DNA of 64,000 bases from Sphingomonas sp. HDW15A (GTDB lineage Bacteria; Pseudomonadota; Alphaproteobacteria; Sphingomonadales; Sphingomonadaceae): the NCBI RefSeq assembly GCF_011301715.1, contig NZ_CP049870.1:868001-932000 (forward strand). Direction: 5' to 3'. A program made the translations under genes and the position numbers. Shown here piece by piece: positions 1-9,318 of the stretch (position 1 is the stretch's first letter; each line of letters opens with the position of its first letter). Below the pieces are notes generated by a model that had not been told where the DNA came from, did no database searches, and worked only from the letters and a program-made list of their open reading frames with translations.

Positions 1-242
1 GTGGCCTGCCGGCCGTAGCCTCGCCCGTCGGAGTTAACGTCCAGATCGTGAAGGTCGGCCAGACCGGTTTTCTCGCCAACAGTAATAGCGACTGGCGCAG
101 CGCGCTCCAGCACCTCATCGACACCCCGGGCGACCGGGCCCGCCTTGGCGCAGCCGGTCGCGCCCGCGCCATCGCCGACTACTCACTTGCTTCGTGGGCT
201 CCGAGAGTCGTAGACCTGTTCTGTTCAGTCGTCAGCCGATAA
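1..242 (+). CDS. Glycosyltransferase family 4, C-terminal fragment (cut by window edge)
   Basis: The reading frame is open from the first bases and ends with TAA at 240-242. It encodes about 80 residues that look like the end of a GT-B glycosyltransferase: a segment reading LPAVASPVGVN, then GQTGFLAN, then a helical tail. This matches the family's pattern of a nucleotide-sugar binding loop, the G-x-x-G-F-L turn and a closing helix. The N-terminal acceptor domain lies outside the window, so the sugar and start codon cannot be judged. Its 3' end overlaps the converging gene at 232-1332 by 11 bases. It is the first of several glycosyltransferases in the polysaccharide locus. Confidence 0.75.
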   Translation, partial: GLPAVASPVGVNVQIVKVGQTGFLANSNSDWRSALQHLIDTPGDRARLGAAGRARAIADYSLASWAPRVVDLFCSVVSR

Positions 243-1332
243 GTTCGAGCAGTTGCGTTACCTTGGCGACGTAAGCGTTGGTTCCAAAGCGTCGCCGGAC
301 AAGATGGTATCCAGCCTCGCCCATGCGCCGTGCCTCTTCGGGATCGCTAAGCAACCGCCGCATCGCCCCTTCGACCGCCGCGACGTCGCCCACCGGTACC
401 AGTAGTCCGCTGGTTCCGTGATCGATGATCTCCTCCGGCCCGCCGCATTGCGTAGCGATCACCGGCAGGCCGTGCGCGCTGGCATCCTGGCAGGTGAGCG
501 AGAAGGATTCGCTTTCCGAACAATTCACTGCGGCCAAGGTACCTGCGTAGAGCGCAGGGAGGTCATCGGCATAGCTGTCCAATTCGATCCGCTTGCAGCC
601 GGGCCCGCCAGAGGCGATTTCGACCAGCTCGCGTCGATAGGCGTCGTTCTTTGGAAGGCCGAAGGTCGCGCCGTGCAGCGCCAGGGTCGCATTCGGGAAA
701 TCGTTGGCCAAGGCGTGAAAGGCGCGGATCGCGACATCCTGGCCCTTGCCGCGCGTGTAATTGCCGACGAACAGCAGACGCTGGCCCGTCGGCTCGACCC
801 GGGCCGCATGGAGCGCCGGATCGTAGACCAGCTCGATATTTAGCTTTGGACTCCGGTCGCGGATGAATTTCGAGACTGCGACCATTGCGTCCGATGCCGA
901 TTGCGCCGCCTTGAGCCACAACCGTCCCGCGAGCCCGAAGCGTTTTGGGTCGATCCGCACCCACGTGACAATGCGTCCGCGATAGCCCAGCCGCCGCGCC
1001 ATCCATCCCTCTGCCAGGGTGAAATCGTTCACCTGTAGCCGGTCGCAGCCGCTCTCGCGGAGCAGATCGCGAAGCAGTCGCCCCGACCGAAACAGCGCCG
1101 GGATGTAAGCGATGAGGCTGCCGATCGAGCGCCGGAGCGGGCGGATCGGCAGGTGCACGACCCGTTCGAACGCGGCCAGTTCGCTCGCGGGCGCCTTAAA
1201 CGCTCGCGGGACTACCAGGAAGACTCGCGCTCGGTCGGCGATGAGTTCCGCTTCGCGCCGCGCCGCCACCAGCGCCCCGGTGACGCCGATGCTGGCATCT
1301 AGGATGCAAACTAGTGGCCTCACCCTCGCCAC
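232..1332 (-). CDS. Glycosyltransferase family 4 (GT-B)
   Basis: This 366-residue protein has no signal peptide and a GT4 layout. The first half is a Rossmann-like acceptor domain containing MVAVSKFIRD at about residues 150-160. The second half has the donor-domain signatures LLFVGNYTRGKGQD, a SESESFSLTCQDASAHGLPVIAT segment (the family's E-x7-E region is degenerate) and GTSGLLVPVGD. It probably adds one sugar to a lipid-linked exopolysaccharide repeat unit in the cytoplasm; donor and linkage cannot be read. Its ATG overlaps the 3' end of the asparagine-synthase gene by 13 bases, so the two are probably co-transcribed and translationally coupled. Confidence 0.85.
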   Translation of the reverse strand: MARVRPLVCILDASIGVTGALVAARREAELIADRARVFLVVPRAFKAPASELAAFERVVHLPIRPLRRSIGSLIAYIPALFRSGRLLRDLLRESGCDRLQVNDFTLAEGWMARRLGYRGRIVTWVRIDPKRFGLAGRLWLKAAQSASDAMVAVSKFIRDRSPKLNIELVYDPALHAARVEPTGQRLLFVGNYTRGKGQDVAIRAFHALANDFPNATLALHGATFGLPKNDAYRRELVEIASGGPGCKRIELDSYADDLPALYAGTLAAVNCSESESFSLTCQDASAHGLPVIATQCGGPEEIIDHGTSGLLVPVGDVAAVEGAMRRLLSDPEEARRMGEAGYHLVRRRFGTNAYVAKVTQLLELIG

Positions 1333-3245
1333 GCTTGGAACATCAGCACCGGCCAGATCGCCAGGCTATCGTCGCGGTGGCCGCTGAGGTGTGTCGCCCA
1401 ACGGTTGCGAATTACCGCGACGTCGAAATGGTCCGACAGCGCATCGGGCGCCAATAGGGTTTCGGCCCAGTCGCGCAGTGGACCGCGCAACCACTGCCCG
1501 AGCGGGATGGCGAAGCCCGCCTTGGGTCGGTCTAGGAGCTTCCGCGGGACGTAGCGGTAAAGGATGTTGCGCATGATCGCCTTGCCTCCATCAGACCCGA
1601 TCTTCATCGCGCTCGGCAGGCCAAGCGCGCATTCGACCACATGATGGTCGAGGAACGGGGCACGCGTTTCCAAGCTGGCGGACATCGACGCCCGGTCTAC
1701 CTTCGCTAAAATATCGTTGGGCAGATAGTCGGCCATGTCCCACGCCATCATCCGGCTCGCCTCATCGATGCCGGGCAGCGCCGCGAGGCGAGACGCGCAG
1801 GGCGCGGTGTCCAGCACCGGCCGCTCGGATGCACCCCAATGAGAGGTGAGCTCGGGGAACAGCTTCTCGACCGTTTTGCCGTTTCGCAAGAGCGTCGCCA
1901 GTTTCTGGCTTTTTTGGCCTGGTTGCGGGAAGCGACGGTCGATCCGTGTCCAACGCCCCAAGCGGTCGATTCGGTCGCTGCCGATTGCGCCCAATGCTGC
2001 CCCTGCGGCGCGCCGCAGGGGAGCAGGGACCGCGGCGAGCGCCTTTCGGCTCTTCGCAAAAGCGACGTAGCGATTATAGCCGCCGAACAGCTCGTCGCCA
2101 CCATCGCCGCTCAGCGCCACCGTCACGTGTCGGCGCGCTAGCCGACTGAGCAAAGTCGTCGGGATTTGGGAACTGTCTGCAAACGGCTCGTCATAAATGG
2201 ACGGCAATTCGGGGATCAGCACAAGCGCGTTTGCAGAGCTGACTCGCATTTCGTGATGGTCGGTGCCCAGATGCGCGGCCACCGCTCGGGCATGGGGTGC
2301 CTCGTCGAAGCCGGCTTCGTCGAACCCGATCGTGAACGTCTCGACTCGCGATCCGCCATGAGCCTGCTGCAACGCCGCGACCAGCGTGCTGTCGTAGCCG
2401 CCCGACAGGAAGGTGCCGACCGGCACGTCCGCGACCGACTGGCGCTGGACTGACGCAATGAGCAACTGCTCGAGGAGGGCTTCGGCATCCTCGCCGCCCA
2501 GCTCGCTCGGTCCGCGGGCAATAACCTCGTCGATCGACCAATAGCTCGTAATCCGGTTTCCGGCACGCCCGTCGAACCCGCTCGGCATGGCCGTTCGATC
2601 CTCGACGCCAAGCGTCAGGATCGTCCCCGGCATGAGTTTGAAGATGCCCTCGTGAATCGATCGCGGTGCCGGCACCGCCAAGAAGCGAAGCAGGCAGTCG
2701 AGCGCGGCCCGGTCGACCGGCGGGGCGAATCCCGGCACCGTCCGCATCGCCTTCAGCTCGGAGGCGAATAGGAAGGAGCCGTTCGCCCAGCCATAATAGA
2801 GCGGCTTCTCACCTAGCCGGTCGCGCGCCAGAGACAGTGTTCTGGTTTCGCGGTCCCACAAGGCAAGCGCGAACATACCGATCGATTTCGACAGTGCCTC
2901 TTCGAGCCCGAAGCGCTCAATCATAGCCAGCAGGGTCTCGGTGTCGCTGTGCCCGCGCCACTGCACGTTTTCCACTGGGTCAACTAGCGACCGCAGCTCG
3001 TCATGATTGTAGATTTCGCCATTATAGACAAGTTCGTAGCGGCCGGATGCTGAGCGCATCGGCTGATGTCCCGCAGCGCTGAGATCGACGATTGCCAGTC
3101 GCGTGTGTGCGAAACCAACCCCAGCCTCTGCGTCGATCCAAATTCCGTGGTCGTCCGGGCCGCGATGCCGAAGCGATTGGGCCATCGCGCTCAATTCGTC
3201 ATTCGTGGGCGGTTCAACTCGCCATGTGCCGGCTATCCCGCACAT
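1320..3245 (-). CDS. asnB: Asparagine synthase (glutamine-hydrolysing) family amidotransferase
   Basis: The 641-residue protein starts MCGIAG, so the glutaminase nucleophile Cys2 is present. An Ntn-type glutaminase domain covers about residues 1-200. The ATP-pyrophosphatase synthase domain follows, with the SGGYDS loop at residues 281-286. Family members use glutamine-derived ammonia and ATP to amidate a carboxylate. The length suits the AsnB/WbpS-like group often found in polysaccharide loci, so amidation of a uronic acid in the polymer is a likely alternative to free asparagine synthesis (inference). It is the first gene of a two-gene minus-strand unit and is divergent from the glycosyltransferase starting near 3375. 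Confidence 0.88.
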   Translation of the reverse strand: MCGIAGTWRVEPPTNDELSAMAQSLRHRGPDDHGIWIDAEAGVGFAHTRLAIVDLSAAGHQPMRSASGRYELVYNGEIYNHDELRSLVDPVENVQWRGHSDTETLLAMIERFGLEEALSKSIGMFALALWDRETRTLSLARDRLGEKPLYYGWANGSFLFASELKAMRTVPGFAPPVDRAALDCLLRFLAVPAPRSIHEGIFKLMPGTILTLGVEDRTAMPSGFDGRAGNRITSYWSIDEVIARGPSELGGEDAEALLEQLLIASVQRQSVADVPVGTFLSGGYDSTLVAALQQAHGGSRVETFTIGFDEAGFDEAPHARAVAAHLGTDHHEMRVSSANALVLIPELPSIYDEPFADSSQIPTTLLSRLARRHVTVALSGDGGDELFGGYNRYVAFAKSRKALAAVPAPLRRAAGAALGAIGSDRIDRLGRWTRIDRRFPQPGQKSQKLATLLRNGKTVEKLFPELTSHWGASERPVLDTAPCASRLAALPGIDEASRMMAWDMADYLPNDILAKVDRASMSASLETRAPFLDHHVVECALGLPSAMKIGSDGGKAIMRNILYRYVPRKLLDRPKAGFAIPLGQWLRGPLRDWAETLLAPDALSDHFDVAVIRNRWATHLSGHRDDSLAIWPVLMFQAWRG

Positions 3246-3374
3246 GGCGAAACCTCGCTTTTAAAGCGGATCGATACGCTGACCGCTGCTTGCACCCCAA
3301 CCGGCTCCTTCCTAAGGCTCGTCCCGCATAGCCGGTTCGGCAAAGGGCGCAATGCATATGAGGACCCCGCTCGA

Positions 3375-4585
3375 GTGAAGCCGAAAATTGCCCTGTTGGT
3401 CACGGAATTGTCGATGGGCGGGGCGGCCAAGGTGGTTCGTGACCATGCAACGGCCTTCCGCGCCTTTGCGGACGTCCGGGAAATCGTCTTCAATCGCGCG
3501 GACGGCATCGATTTTGAAGGCGAGGATGTGGTGAGCCTTGAAGTCGATGGTGGGGGAGGGCTGATCAATCGGCTTGTCAACTTCCTGCGTCGGGTTGTTC
3601 GCTACGGCAGGTTCAAGGAAAAATGGAAGCTGGATATCAGCATCGCCCACCTAGAAGGTGCGCATTACGTCGACCTCCTGAGCCGGCGTGGCGAGAAGGT
3701 GGTGTTGGTGCTGCACGGCTCGATTTCCCACAACCATGATTTCAAGGGCATTTTGGGGCATTTCGCAGGCGTGTTCTTATTCCCCAAGCGCTACGTCGGG
3801 CCGACGCGGTCGTAGCGGTAAGCCGCGACATAGCGGCAGAAATGGTCAGAGCTGGCATCGACGGCGTCCGCGTCATCAACAACTATTTCGACGTAGATGG
3901 TATCGAAGCGAAGTCTGGTGCCAGTCTAGCGCCAGAACATGAGCACTTGTTCGATGGACCGCCGGTAATCGTCACCGCGGGACGTCTGGCGCAGCAGAAG
4001 AACCAAGCACCACTTTTGGAGGCCTTCGCTCGCTTGCGGGGGGATACGGCCTCGCGCTTACTGATCCTGGGCGACGGGCCTCTGCGCGGCGACCTGCTTG
4101 CCGAGGCGGCACGTTTTGGCCTGCGGATTAGCAGCCCATGGAATGGGATCGATAACGAAGCTGACGTTCATTTCCTCGGTGTTCAGGCAAATCCGTTCGC
4201 GTTCATCGCTCGCTCGGCATTGTTCGTTTTACCGTCCGCATGGGAAGGCTTCCCGCTTGCTTTGTGCGAGGCGATGGCTTGCAGGAAGGCGGTGGTGAGC
4301 GCTGATTGTCCAACCGGTCCCCGCGAGATCCTAGCGCCAAGTAGCCCGGTGCCGACCACGCCGATCACTTTTGCGGAAGAGGCTCCGTACGGGATCCTGA
4401 TGCCGATCCCCGGACACGATATCGGTTCGATCGAAATCTGGGCTGACACACTCGCGTCGCTCCTCGCCGACGCGGACTGCCGCGAACGCATGGCGGAAGT
4501 CGCGCGCAAGCGCGTAACCGACTTCACCGCCGACGCCATCGTTCCTCAATGGCGCGCATTACTTGAAGAGTTGCTGGAAACGTAG
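3375..4585 (+). CDS. Glycosyltransferase family 4 (apparent single-base frameshift)
   Basis: A GTG at 3375 starts MKPKIALLVTELSMGGAAKVV, a typical GT4 N-terminus; the frame stays open until TAG at 3813-3815. The C-terminal half (donor domain with VTAGRLAQQKN, LLILGDGPLR and SAWEGFPLALCEAMACRKAVV) continues in another frame to 4585. Adding one G to the GGGG run at 3755-3758 joins the halves as ILGAFRRRVLIPQALRRADA followed by VVAVSRDIA, a normal GT4 hinge. The repaired gene is 403 codons, a normal length. I therefore regard it as one gene with a base missing in the sequence, though a real recent mutation cannot be excluded. Its 3' end overlaps the converging gene by 40 bases. Confidence 0.8.
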
Positions 4586-5733
4586 GTGAGCAGCCGCTCG
4601 TAACGTTCCAGACACGCCACCATCGCGAATTTGGCGAATGCGGCCCGCGCCGTCACCGATTGCCTTGTTCGAAGAGCCGTATCTTCCAGCACCTGTCGCA
4701 TAGCTTTTGCCAAGGCTTCTACCGAGCGCTGCGGAACGAGCTGCCCTGCCAATGATCCATCGGGTGCCCGAATCATCGCCGTGACTTCGCCGACATTGGT
4801 GGCGATGACGGGTTTTCCGCAGGCGAGATATTCAATGATCACCGTCGGCAGGCTCTCATGCGGGATCTGGGAAGGCATAAGCCCGACGTTGAAATGCCGA
4901 ATCCAGTCCACCGGCCGCGCCGCGAAGCCCGCGAAAATCACGTTGTCGGCTTGTCCCTCGGCCTTGAGCGTGTCGAGAAAAGGCCCTTCACCCACCAAAA
5001 CCAGAACCGCATCGCGGCGATCAAGGCAACGGAAAGCTTCGATCGCTGGGCGCCACCCTTTCCCTTCGATCCCGCGGGCGACCATGCCGAAAATGAATGC
5101 GGTTTCGGGCAGGCCCAGGTCGGCGCGACTGGGGCCATCCGAGGCCGGCTGCTCGAGTCCATTGTAGATTAGGTGGAGGCGGTCCAGTTCCACGCCGAAG
5201 CGCTCGCGGAACAGCGTGAGATGCGGCTCAGCTACTCCGACGATCGCGCTCGCTGATCGCGCGACTTCCGAGACATGGCGCTCGAGATCGAGCAGGAACG
5301 GGTCCGATTTCCCTTCGAGAAACATTGGATAGTCGCCGTGGACGGTCAGCATATGGCCGATGCTCGGGCGCGACTTTCGAACGTCCATCGCAAGCAGGTC
5401 CGCTTTTAGCAGGTGCGAGTGGATAACCGACGGCCGAAATTCTTCGACCAGCCGCGATAACCAGCGGCGCTGGCGTGCGTGCTGAGGGCGGAGGCGCATT
5501 CCCGCCAGTCGCATCGCCTTTTCGGCCCGCCACCACCATCGCCAGCCTCGGGGAGGGACCAATTCAATTTGAACACGCGGGTCGATCGCCGCGGCGACTG
5601 CGGGGTGGATGTTTGGCACCATGACGGCCAACAAAACTTGATGCCCGGCTTGCACCAGCGCGTTGGACAGGCGAACCACGAACGTCTCGGCGCCTCCCGC
5701 AGTCAGGGTTTCCGTCAGTTCGACAATACGCAC
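4546..5733 (-). CDS. Glycosyltransferase family 4 (GT-B)
   Basis: This intact 395-residue GT4 protein starts MRIVELTETLTAGGAETFVV, the usual N-terminal glycine-rich acceptor strand. IHSHLLKADLLA and HGDYPMF follow in the first domain. The donor domain carries FIFGMVARGIEGKGW, LVLVGEGPFLD and ESLPTVIIEYLACGKPVIAT with the conserved Glu pair. It should act on a membrane-bound lipid intermediate at the cytoplasmic face. It is divergent from the ABC transporter beginning at 5827, so the 93-base gap should hold promoters for both. A basic, Trp-rich stretch (RGWRWWWRAEKAMRLAGMRL) near residue 85 may help membrane binding; that is inference. Confidence 0.86.
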   Translation of the reverse strand: MRIVELTETLTAGGAETFVVRLSNALVQAGHQVLLAVMVPNIHPAVAAAIDPRVQIELVPPRGWRWWWRAEKAMRLAGMRLRPQHARQRRWLSRLVEEFRPSVIHSHLLKADLLAMDVRKSRPSIGHMLTVHGDYPMFLEGKSDPFLLDLERHVSEVARSASAIVGVAEPHLTLFRERFGVELDRLHLIYNGLEQPASDGPSRADLGLPETAFIFGMVARGIEGKGWRPAIEAFRCLDRRDAVLVLVGEGPFLDTLKAEGQADNVIFAGFAARPVDWIRHFNVGLMPSQIPHESLPTVIIEYLACGKPVIATNVGEVTAMIRAPDGSLAGQLVPQRSVEALAKAMRQVLEDTALRTRQSVTARAAFAKFAMVACLERYERLLTYVSSNSSSNARH

Positions 5734-5826
5734 AGGAATGCCCGAGAAACGCTAATCATTTGGAAGCCAAAGGGCTTGGTGCACAAAAAGGCAAGCTTGG
5801 CGCTGTCCATCTTGCGCTGAGCGGCT

Positions 5827-7590
5827 ATGTACGGCCGCGCAATGACGCCAGTACGCATAATCTACGGAAACCTCTCGCCTTCGCGACGACGCGAATGCTG
5901 GGTTGTGGTCGTTCTACTTTTCGTCAGTGCGTTTGCCGAAACTATTTCCATTGGTGCTATTCTGCCTTTCCTTGCGGTGCTGACCAATCCGGCCAGCCTC
6001 GGAGGGATTCCGCTTCTCGGTCCGTGGGCGACGACTCTTCGACCGGGAGCCCAATTGATAGCGATCACAGCTATTGCCTTCATCGCGTTGGCAATGATTA
6101 GCGGTCTGATGAGGCTGGCCCTCGCGCGATCGAGCCAGGCGCTCGCCTTCAATGTGTCGTTCGATTTGGCCAATACCGCCTTCGCCAAAGTCCTTCGCCA
6201 AGAGTATTCTTATTATGTTGGTTTACATTCGGCTGATCTGATCACGCGCTTTGAAAAGTTGCATCACCTGACTTTTTCGGTGTTAATTTCTGCTATTCAG
6301 GCTGTCGTCGCGACTTTTCTTGGCGTGATGATCATCATTCTCCTGCTCTTGGTCAGTCCGGTAGTTGCCCTGGTCGCCGGCGGGGTGCTCGTTGGGCTTT
6401 ACGTTGTGATGAGCGCTATCGCCCGACCGAGGTTGGTTTCGGCGGGTGAGGATGTAACGTACCACTGGACCCGTAAGATGAAGGTGCTCCAGGAAGGACT
6501 GGGAGGTATTCGCGATACACTCCTTGATCGGTCACAGCCTGCATATGAACGTTCGTTCCGCCACAGCGGCGATATCATGCGCCGTTCCTTCATCACCAGC
6601 GCTTTCCTTTCTCAGGCGCCGCGCATCCTAATCGAGACGATAGGCATCGTTGCGATTGGTGCCTATGTTTGGACACTTGCCGGCCGTCCCGGCGGGATCG
6701 CCGCCGCGCTCCCTACGCTTGGCGCCCTCGCGCTTGGCGCTCAGAGGCTGCTGCCGCAGCTCCAGATTGCCTACAACGGCTGGACCGCGGTTATCGGCAA
6801 TGCGCCGGGCCTAGCAGAGATTGCCGAGCTTTTGGTACTCGAGGATCGGTTGCCGCCCCTCCCGAGTGGTGAGATTGCGTGCTTCACCGACCAGGTACTG
6901 TTCGATAATGTTTCCTTCGCCTATCCCGACGGCACTGCAGTGTTGAGGGACGTCAATTTCACAATCCGCCACGGCGAACGCATCGGTATCGCCGGCCCGA
7001 CCGGTTCGGGAAAAAGTACGTTGATGGACCTTCTGCTTGGGCTGCTCGATCCAAGCGACGGCCGAATCTTATTCGATGGTCAGCCAATGACTGGGCCCCA
7101 TCGGGCGTCGTGGCAGGCCCAAGTCGCCCATGTTCCGCAGTCGATCTACCTCACGGACGATTCTTTAGCTTCAAACATCGCCTTCGGAATATCGGAAGAA
7201 GACCGCGACATGGACTGCGTTAGGGAAGCCGCGCGCCAAGCGGGGATTGCAGATTTTATCGACGGGCTCCCCGACGGCTACGACACGCAGGCCGGAGAAA
7301 GGGGCGTTCGTCTTTCGGGTGGCCAGCGCCAGCGGATTGGAATTGCCCGAGCCCTCTACCGCCGCCCGCGTATCCTCGTTCTCGACGAAGCGACCAGTGC
7401 GCTCGACAATGCCACCGAGTCCGCGGTGATGGCGTCGATCGAGGCGCTTGGTGACGATATCACGGTTGTAATGATCGCGCATCGCCTGACGACGCTCGAA
7501 AAGTGCGGTCGGATTTTATTGGTGGACAAAGGGTTGGTGAGCGAGGCCTCGGCGACCGTCTCGCACGAAAGTGGGAGATCTTCGAGATGA
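5827..7590 (+). CDS. ABC transporter, fused permease and ATPase (PglK/MsbA-like flippase)
   Basis: This 587-residue half transporter has an N-terminal domain of about six membrane segments (residues 20-310). The ATPase domain has Walker A GPTGSGKST near residue 390, signature LSGGQRQR near 496 and Walker B ILVLDEATSALD near 517, followed by the IAHRL switch. Family members flip or export lipid-linked oligosaccharides and other lipids as homodimers. Its place among glycosyltransferases suggests export of a lipid-linked glycan, but substrate is not visible. The true start could be the internal ATG at 5842, since the first five residues are unremarkable. The stop codon overlaps the next start in an ATGA pattern, which indicates one operon. 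Confidence 0.9.
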   Translation: MYGRAMTPVRIIYGNLSPSRRRECWVVVVLLFVSAFAETISIGAILPFLAVLTNPASLGGIPLLGPWATTLRPGAQLIAITAIAFIALAMISGLMRLALARSSQALAFNVSFDLANTAFAKVLRQEYSYYVGLHSADLITRFEKLHHLTFSVLISAIQAVVATFLGVMIIILLLLVSPVVALVAGGVLVGLYVVMSAIARPRLVSAGEDVTYHWTRKMKVLQEGLGGIRDTLLDRSQPAYERSFRHSGDIMRRSFITSAFLSQAPRILIETIGIVAIGAYVWTLAGRPGGIAAALPTLGALALGAQRLLPQLQIAYNGWTAVIGNAPGLAEIAELLVLEDRLPPLPSGEIACFTDQVLFDNVSFAYPDGTAVLRDVNFTIRHGERIGIAGPTGSGKSTLMDLLLGLLDPSDGRILFDGQPMTGPHRASWQAQVAHVPQSIYLTDDSLASNIAFGISEEDRDMDCVREAARQAGIADFIDGLPDGYDTQAGERGVRLSGGQRQRIGIARALYRRPRILVLDEATSALDNATESAVMASIEALGDDITVVMIAHRLTTLEKCGRILLVDKGLVSEASATVSHESGRSSR

Positions 7591-8546
7591 AGAACGCCAG
7601 CTTTACAATCGTCATCTGCACCTGGAATCGTGCAGAATCGCTTCGTCGAACGCTCGACTCCCTTTCCTCGATGACAGTTCCTCAGGATTTGAATTGGTCG
7701 ATTTTTGTGGTCGACAATGGATCGAGCGACTCTACGCAGGATGTCATCGCGTGCTTCGCCGAAAAGCTTCCGATTCGGACGGTGGTGGAACGAAGTCCCG
7801 GCCTGTCAAACGCCCGCAATACAGCTCTCGAGCACGTCAACAGCGACTATGTAATCTGGACAGACGATGACGTCATCGTCGATCGCGCCTTTCTTCAGGC
7901 CTACGTCGCTGCGGCGCGCGAATATTGGGACACCGATCTGTTCGGCGGAGCTATCCTTCCGTGCTTCGAGGGCGGAGCGCCTCGCTGGCTTGAACGCGGG
8001 GTTGGCGATGTCCCGGCCATTGCTGCCATGCATGTGGTAAAGGATCCGGCGCAGATCGGGCCAACGATCGTCGCTGGTCGCAGGGAGACTTACCCCTACG
8101 GAGCGAACATGATGTTCCGAAGGTCTTCGCTTCGAAACCTACGTTTCGATCCCAGTCTCGGTCGGATCGGTAATGATCTCCTCCATGGCGAAGAGACGGA
8201 AATCATGGACCGCGTCCTTGACGCCAGTTCGTCGGAGGGCCGATTCGTACCCGGCGCGATCGTTCATCACTGCATTCCTCGCGATCGCCAGACCCTAGCC
8301 TTCGTTCGGGATCACGCGGTCGGAACCGGACGAACCGCGGTCAAACGCGGCAACCCAGATGGAAGCGGCTTAGGGGTGATGGGGATCCCCTTTTGGCTGA
8401 TCGCTAGCCGGGTTCGGAATGCGGTGAAGGCGCAGTTAAAGAGATTTTCTGGGCGTCCGGACTGGCTCGATAATTACATTGATGGCGCAGCCAATGCGGG
8501 CGCGATGCGCGAGCTTCTTGCACGGCGGCAATCGTCGAAGGGATAA
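7587..8546 (+). CDS. Glycosyltransferase family 2
   Basis: The ATG at 7587 overlaps the stop of the ABC transporter gene and begins MKNASFTIVICTWNRAESLR, the classic GT2 start. The 319-residue protein has VVDNGSSDST in the nucleotide-binding region and the metal-binding acidic motif WTDDDV near residues 91-96. An ALEHVNSDYV stretch precedes the motif, as is usual. No membrane segments are evident, so it is a soluble or peripheral GT-A enzyme. It probably adds one residue to the repeat unit; the sugar cannot be inferred. It is the second gene of a plus-strand operon (ABC, GT2, methyltransferase, GT2). Confidence 0.87.
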   Translation: MKNASFTIVICTWNRAESLRRTLDSLSSMTVPQDLNWSIFVVDNGSSDSTQDVIACFAEKLPIRTVVERSPGLSNARNTALEHVNSDYVIWTDDDVIVDRAFLQAYVAAAREYWDTDLFGGAILPCFEGGAPRWLERGVGDVPAIAAMHVVKDPAQIGPTIVAGRRETYPYGANMMFRRSSLRNLRFDPSLGRIGNDLLHGEETEIMDRVLDASSSEGRFVPGAIVHHCIPRDRQTLAFVRDHAVGTGRTAVKRGNPDGSGLGVMGIPFWLIASRVRNAVKAQLKRFSGRPDWLDNYIDGAANAGAMRELLARRQSSKG

Positions 8547-8559
8547 AGGAGTGATAAAC

Positions 8560-9318
8560 TTGGACACCAGAGCCGCGGGGGAAGAGGTCGATTACGACCA
8601 TTCGCTCAACCTCCATACGATTGCTGGCGCGCGAAAGGCGCTGTCGATGCTTTTTCCCGACGGCGTTCCGAGACTGATTCTCGATGTCGGTTGCGGCACT
8701 GGAACATGGCTTCGCTCCGCGCTCGATCTAGGCGCGACCGAAGTGATGGGAGTCGATGGGGTCACGGTTCCAAATGGGCGGCTCCATATCGACCGCTCAC
8801 TGGTTCGACAGGTCAACCTTGAACAACCGCTCGATCTTAAGAAGCGATTTGACCTCGTCATATCGCTCGAAGTTGCGGAGCATTTGGCCAAACAGTTCGC
8901 CCCGCGATTCGTGGAATCGCTAGTCCGCCATGGCGATAAAATCCTGTTCGCGGCCGCAGCGCCCAACCAAGATGGTATGCATCACGTGAACTGCCAATGG
9001 CCGGCATACTGGCAGGCACTCTTCAATAACCATGGATTTGCCTGCGTCGATGCGCCGCGCTGGACTATCTGGAACGAAAGTGAAATCGAGCCCTGGTATC
9101 GCCAGAACCTCATTCTCGCGAGGCGGGACGACGCCGCAGGCAGCGAGCCGCGCATCAATCCAGTCATACATCCCGACGCGCTAGAATGCTTTGCACACAT
9201 CCACACGGAGCGCATTCGCGAGCAAATCGAAGAGGGGTCGCAGCCCTTCAACTGGTATGCGCGGACCACGATGCGCGTGATTTTGTCCCGCCTTAAGGCC
9301 AAAGTCCGTAGCCAGTGA
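8560..9318 (+). CDS. SAM-dependent methyltransferase
   Basis: The protein has the class I methyltransferase motif I LILDVGCGTGTW and a later VISLEVAEHLAK motif. It ends with an aromatic segment typical of glycan-cluster methyltransferases. I chose the TTG at 8560 as start because an AAGGAG Shine-Dalgarno at 8546-8551 sits eight bases upstream. A GTG at 8551 is in frame but overlaps the Shine-Dalgarno. From the TTG the product is 252 residues. It lies between two GT2 genes in one operon, so methylation of a sugar hydroxyl of the repeat unit is the likely role (inference). Its stop overlaps the next GTG start. Confidence 0.82.
   Translation: MDTRAAGEEVDYDHSLNLHTIAGARKALSMLFPDGVPRLILDVGCGTGTWLRSALDLGATEVMGVDGVTVPNGRLHIDRSLVRQVNLEQPLDLKKRFDLVISLEVAEHLAKQFAPRFVESLVRHGDKILFAAAAPNQDGMHHVNCQWPAYWQALFNNHGFACVDAPRWTIWNESEIEPWYRQNLILARRDDAAGSEPRINPVIHPDALECFAHIHTERIREQIEEGSQPFNWYARTTMRVILSRLKAKVRSQ

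Noticed and set aside
3813..3815. Stop codon as evidence for two separate proteins in the GT4 region
   Set aside because: The two halves complement each other exactly as one GT4 fold and join by one base at a G run, so a single gene is the simpler reading.
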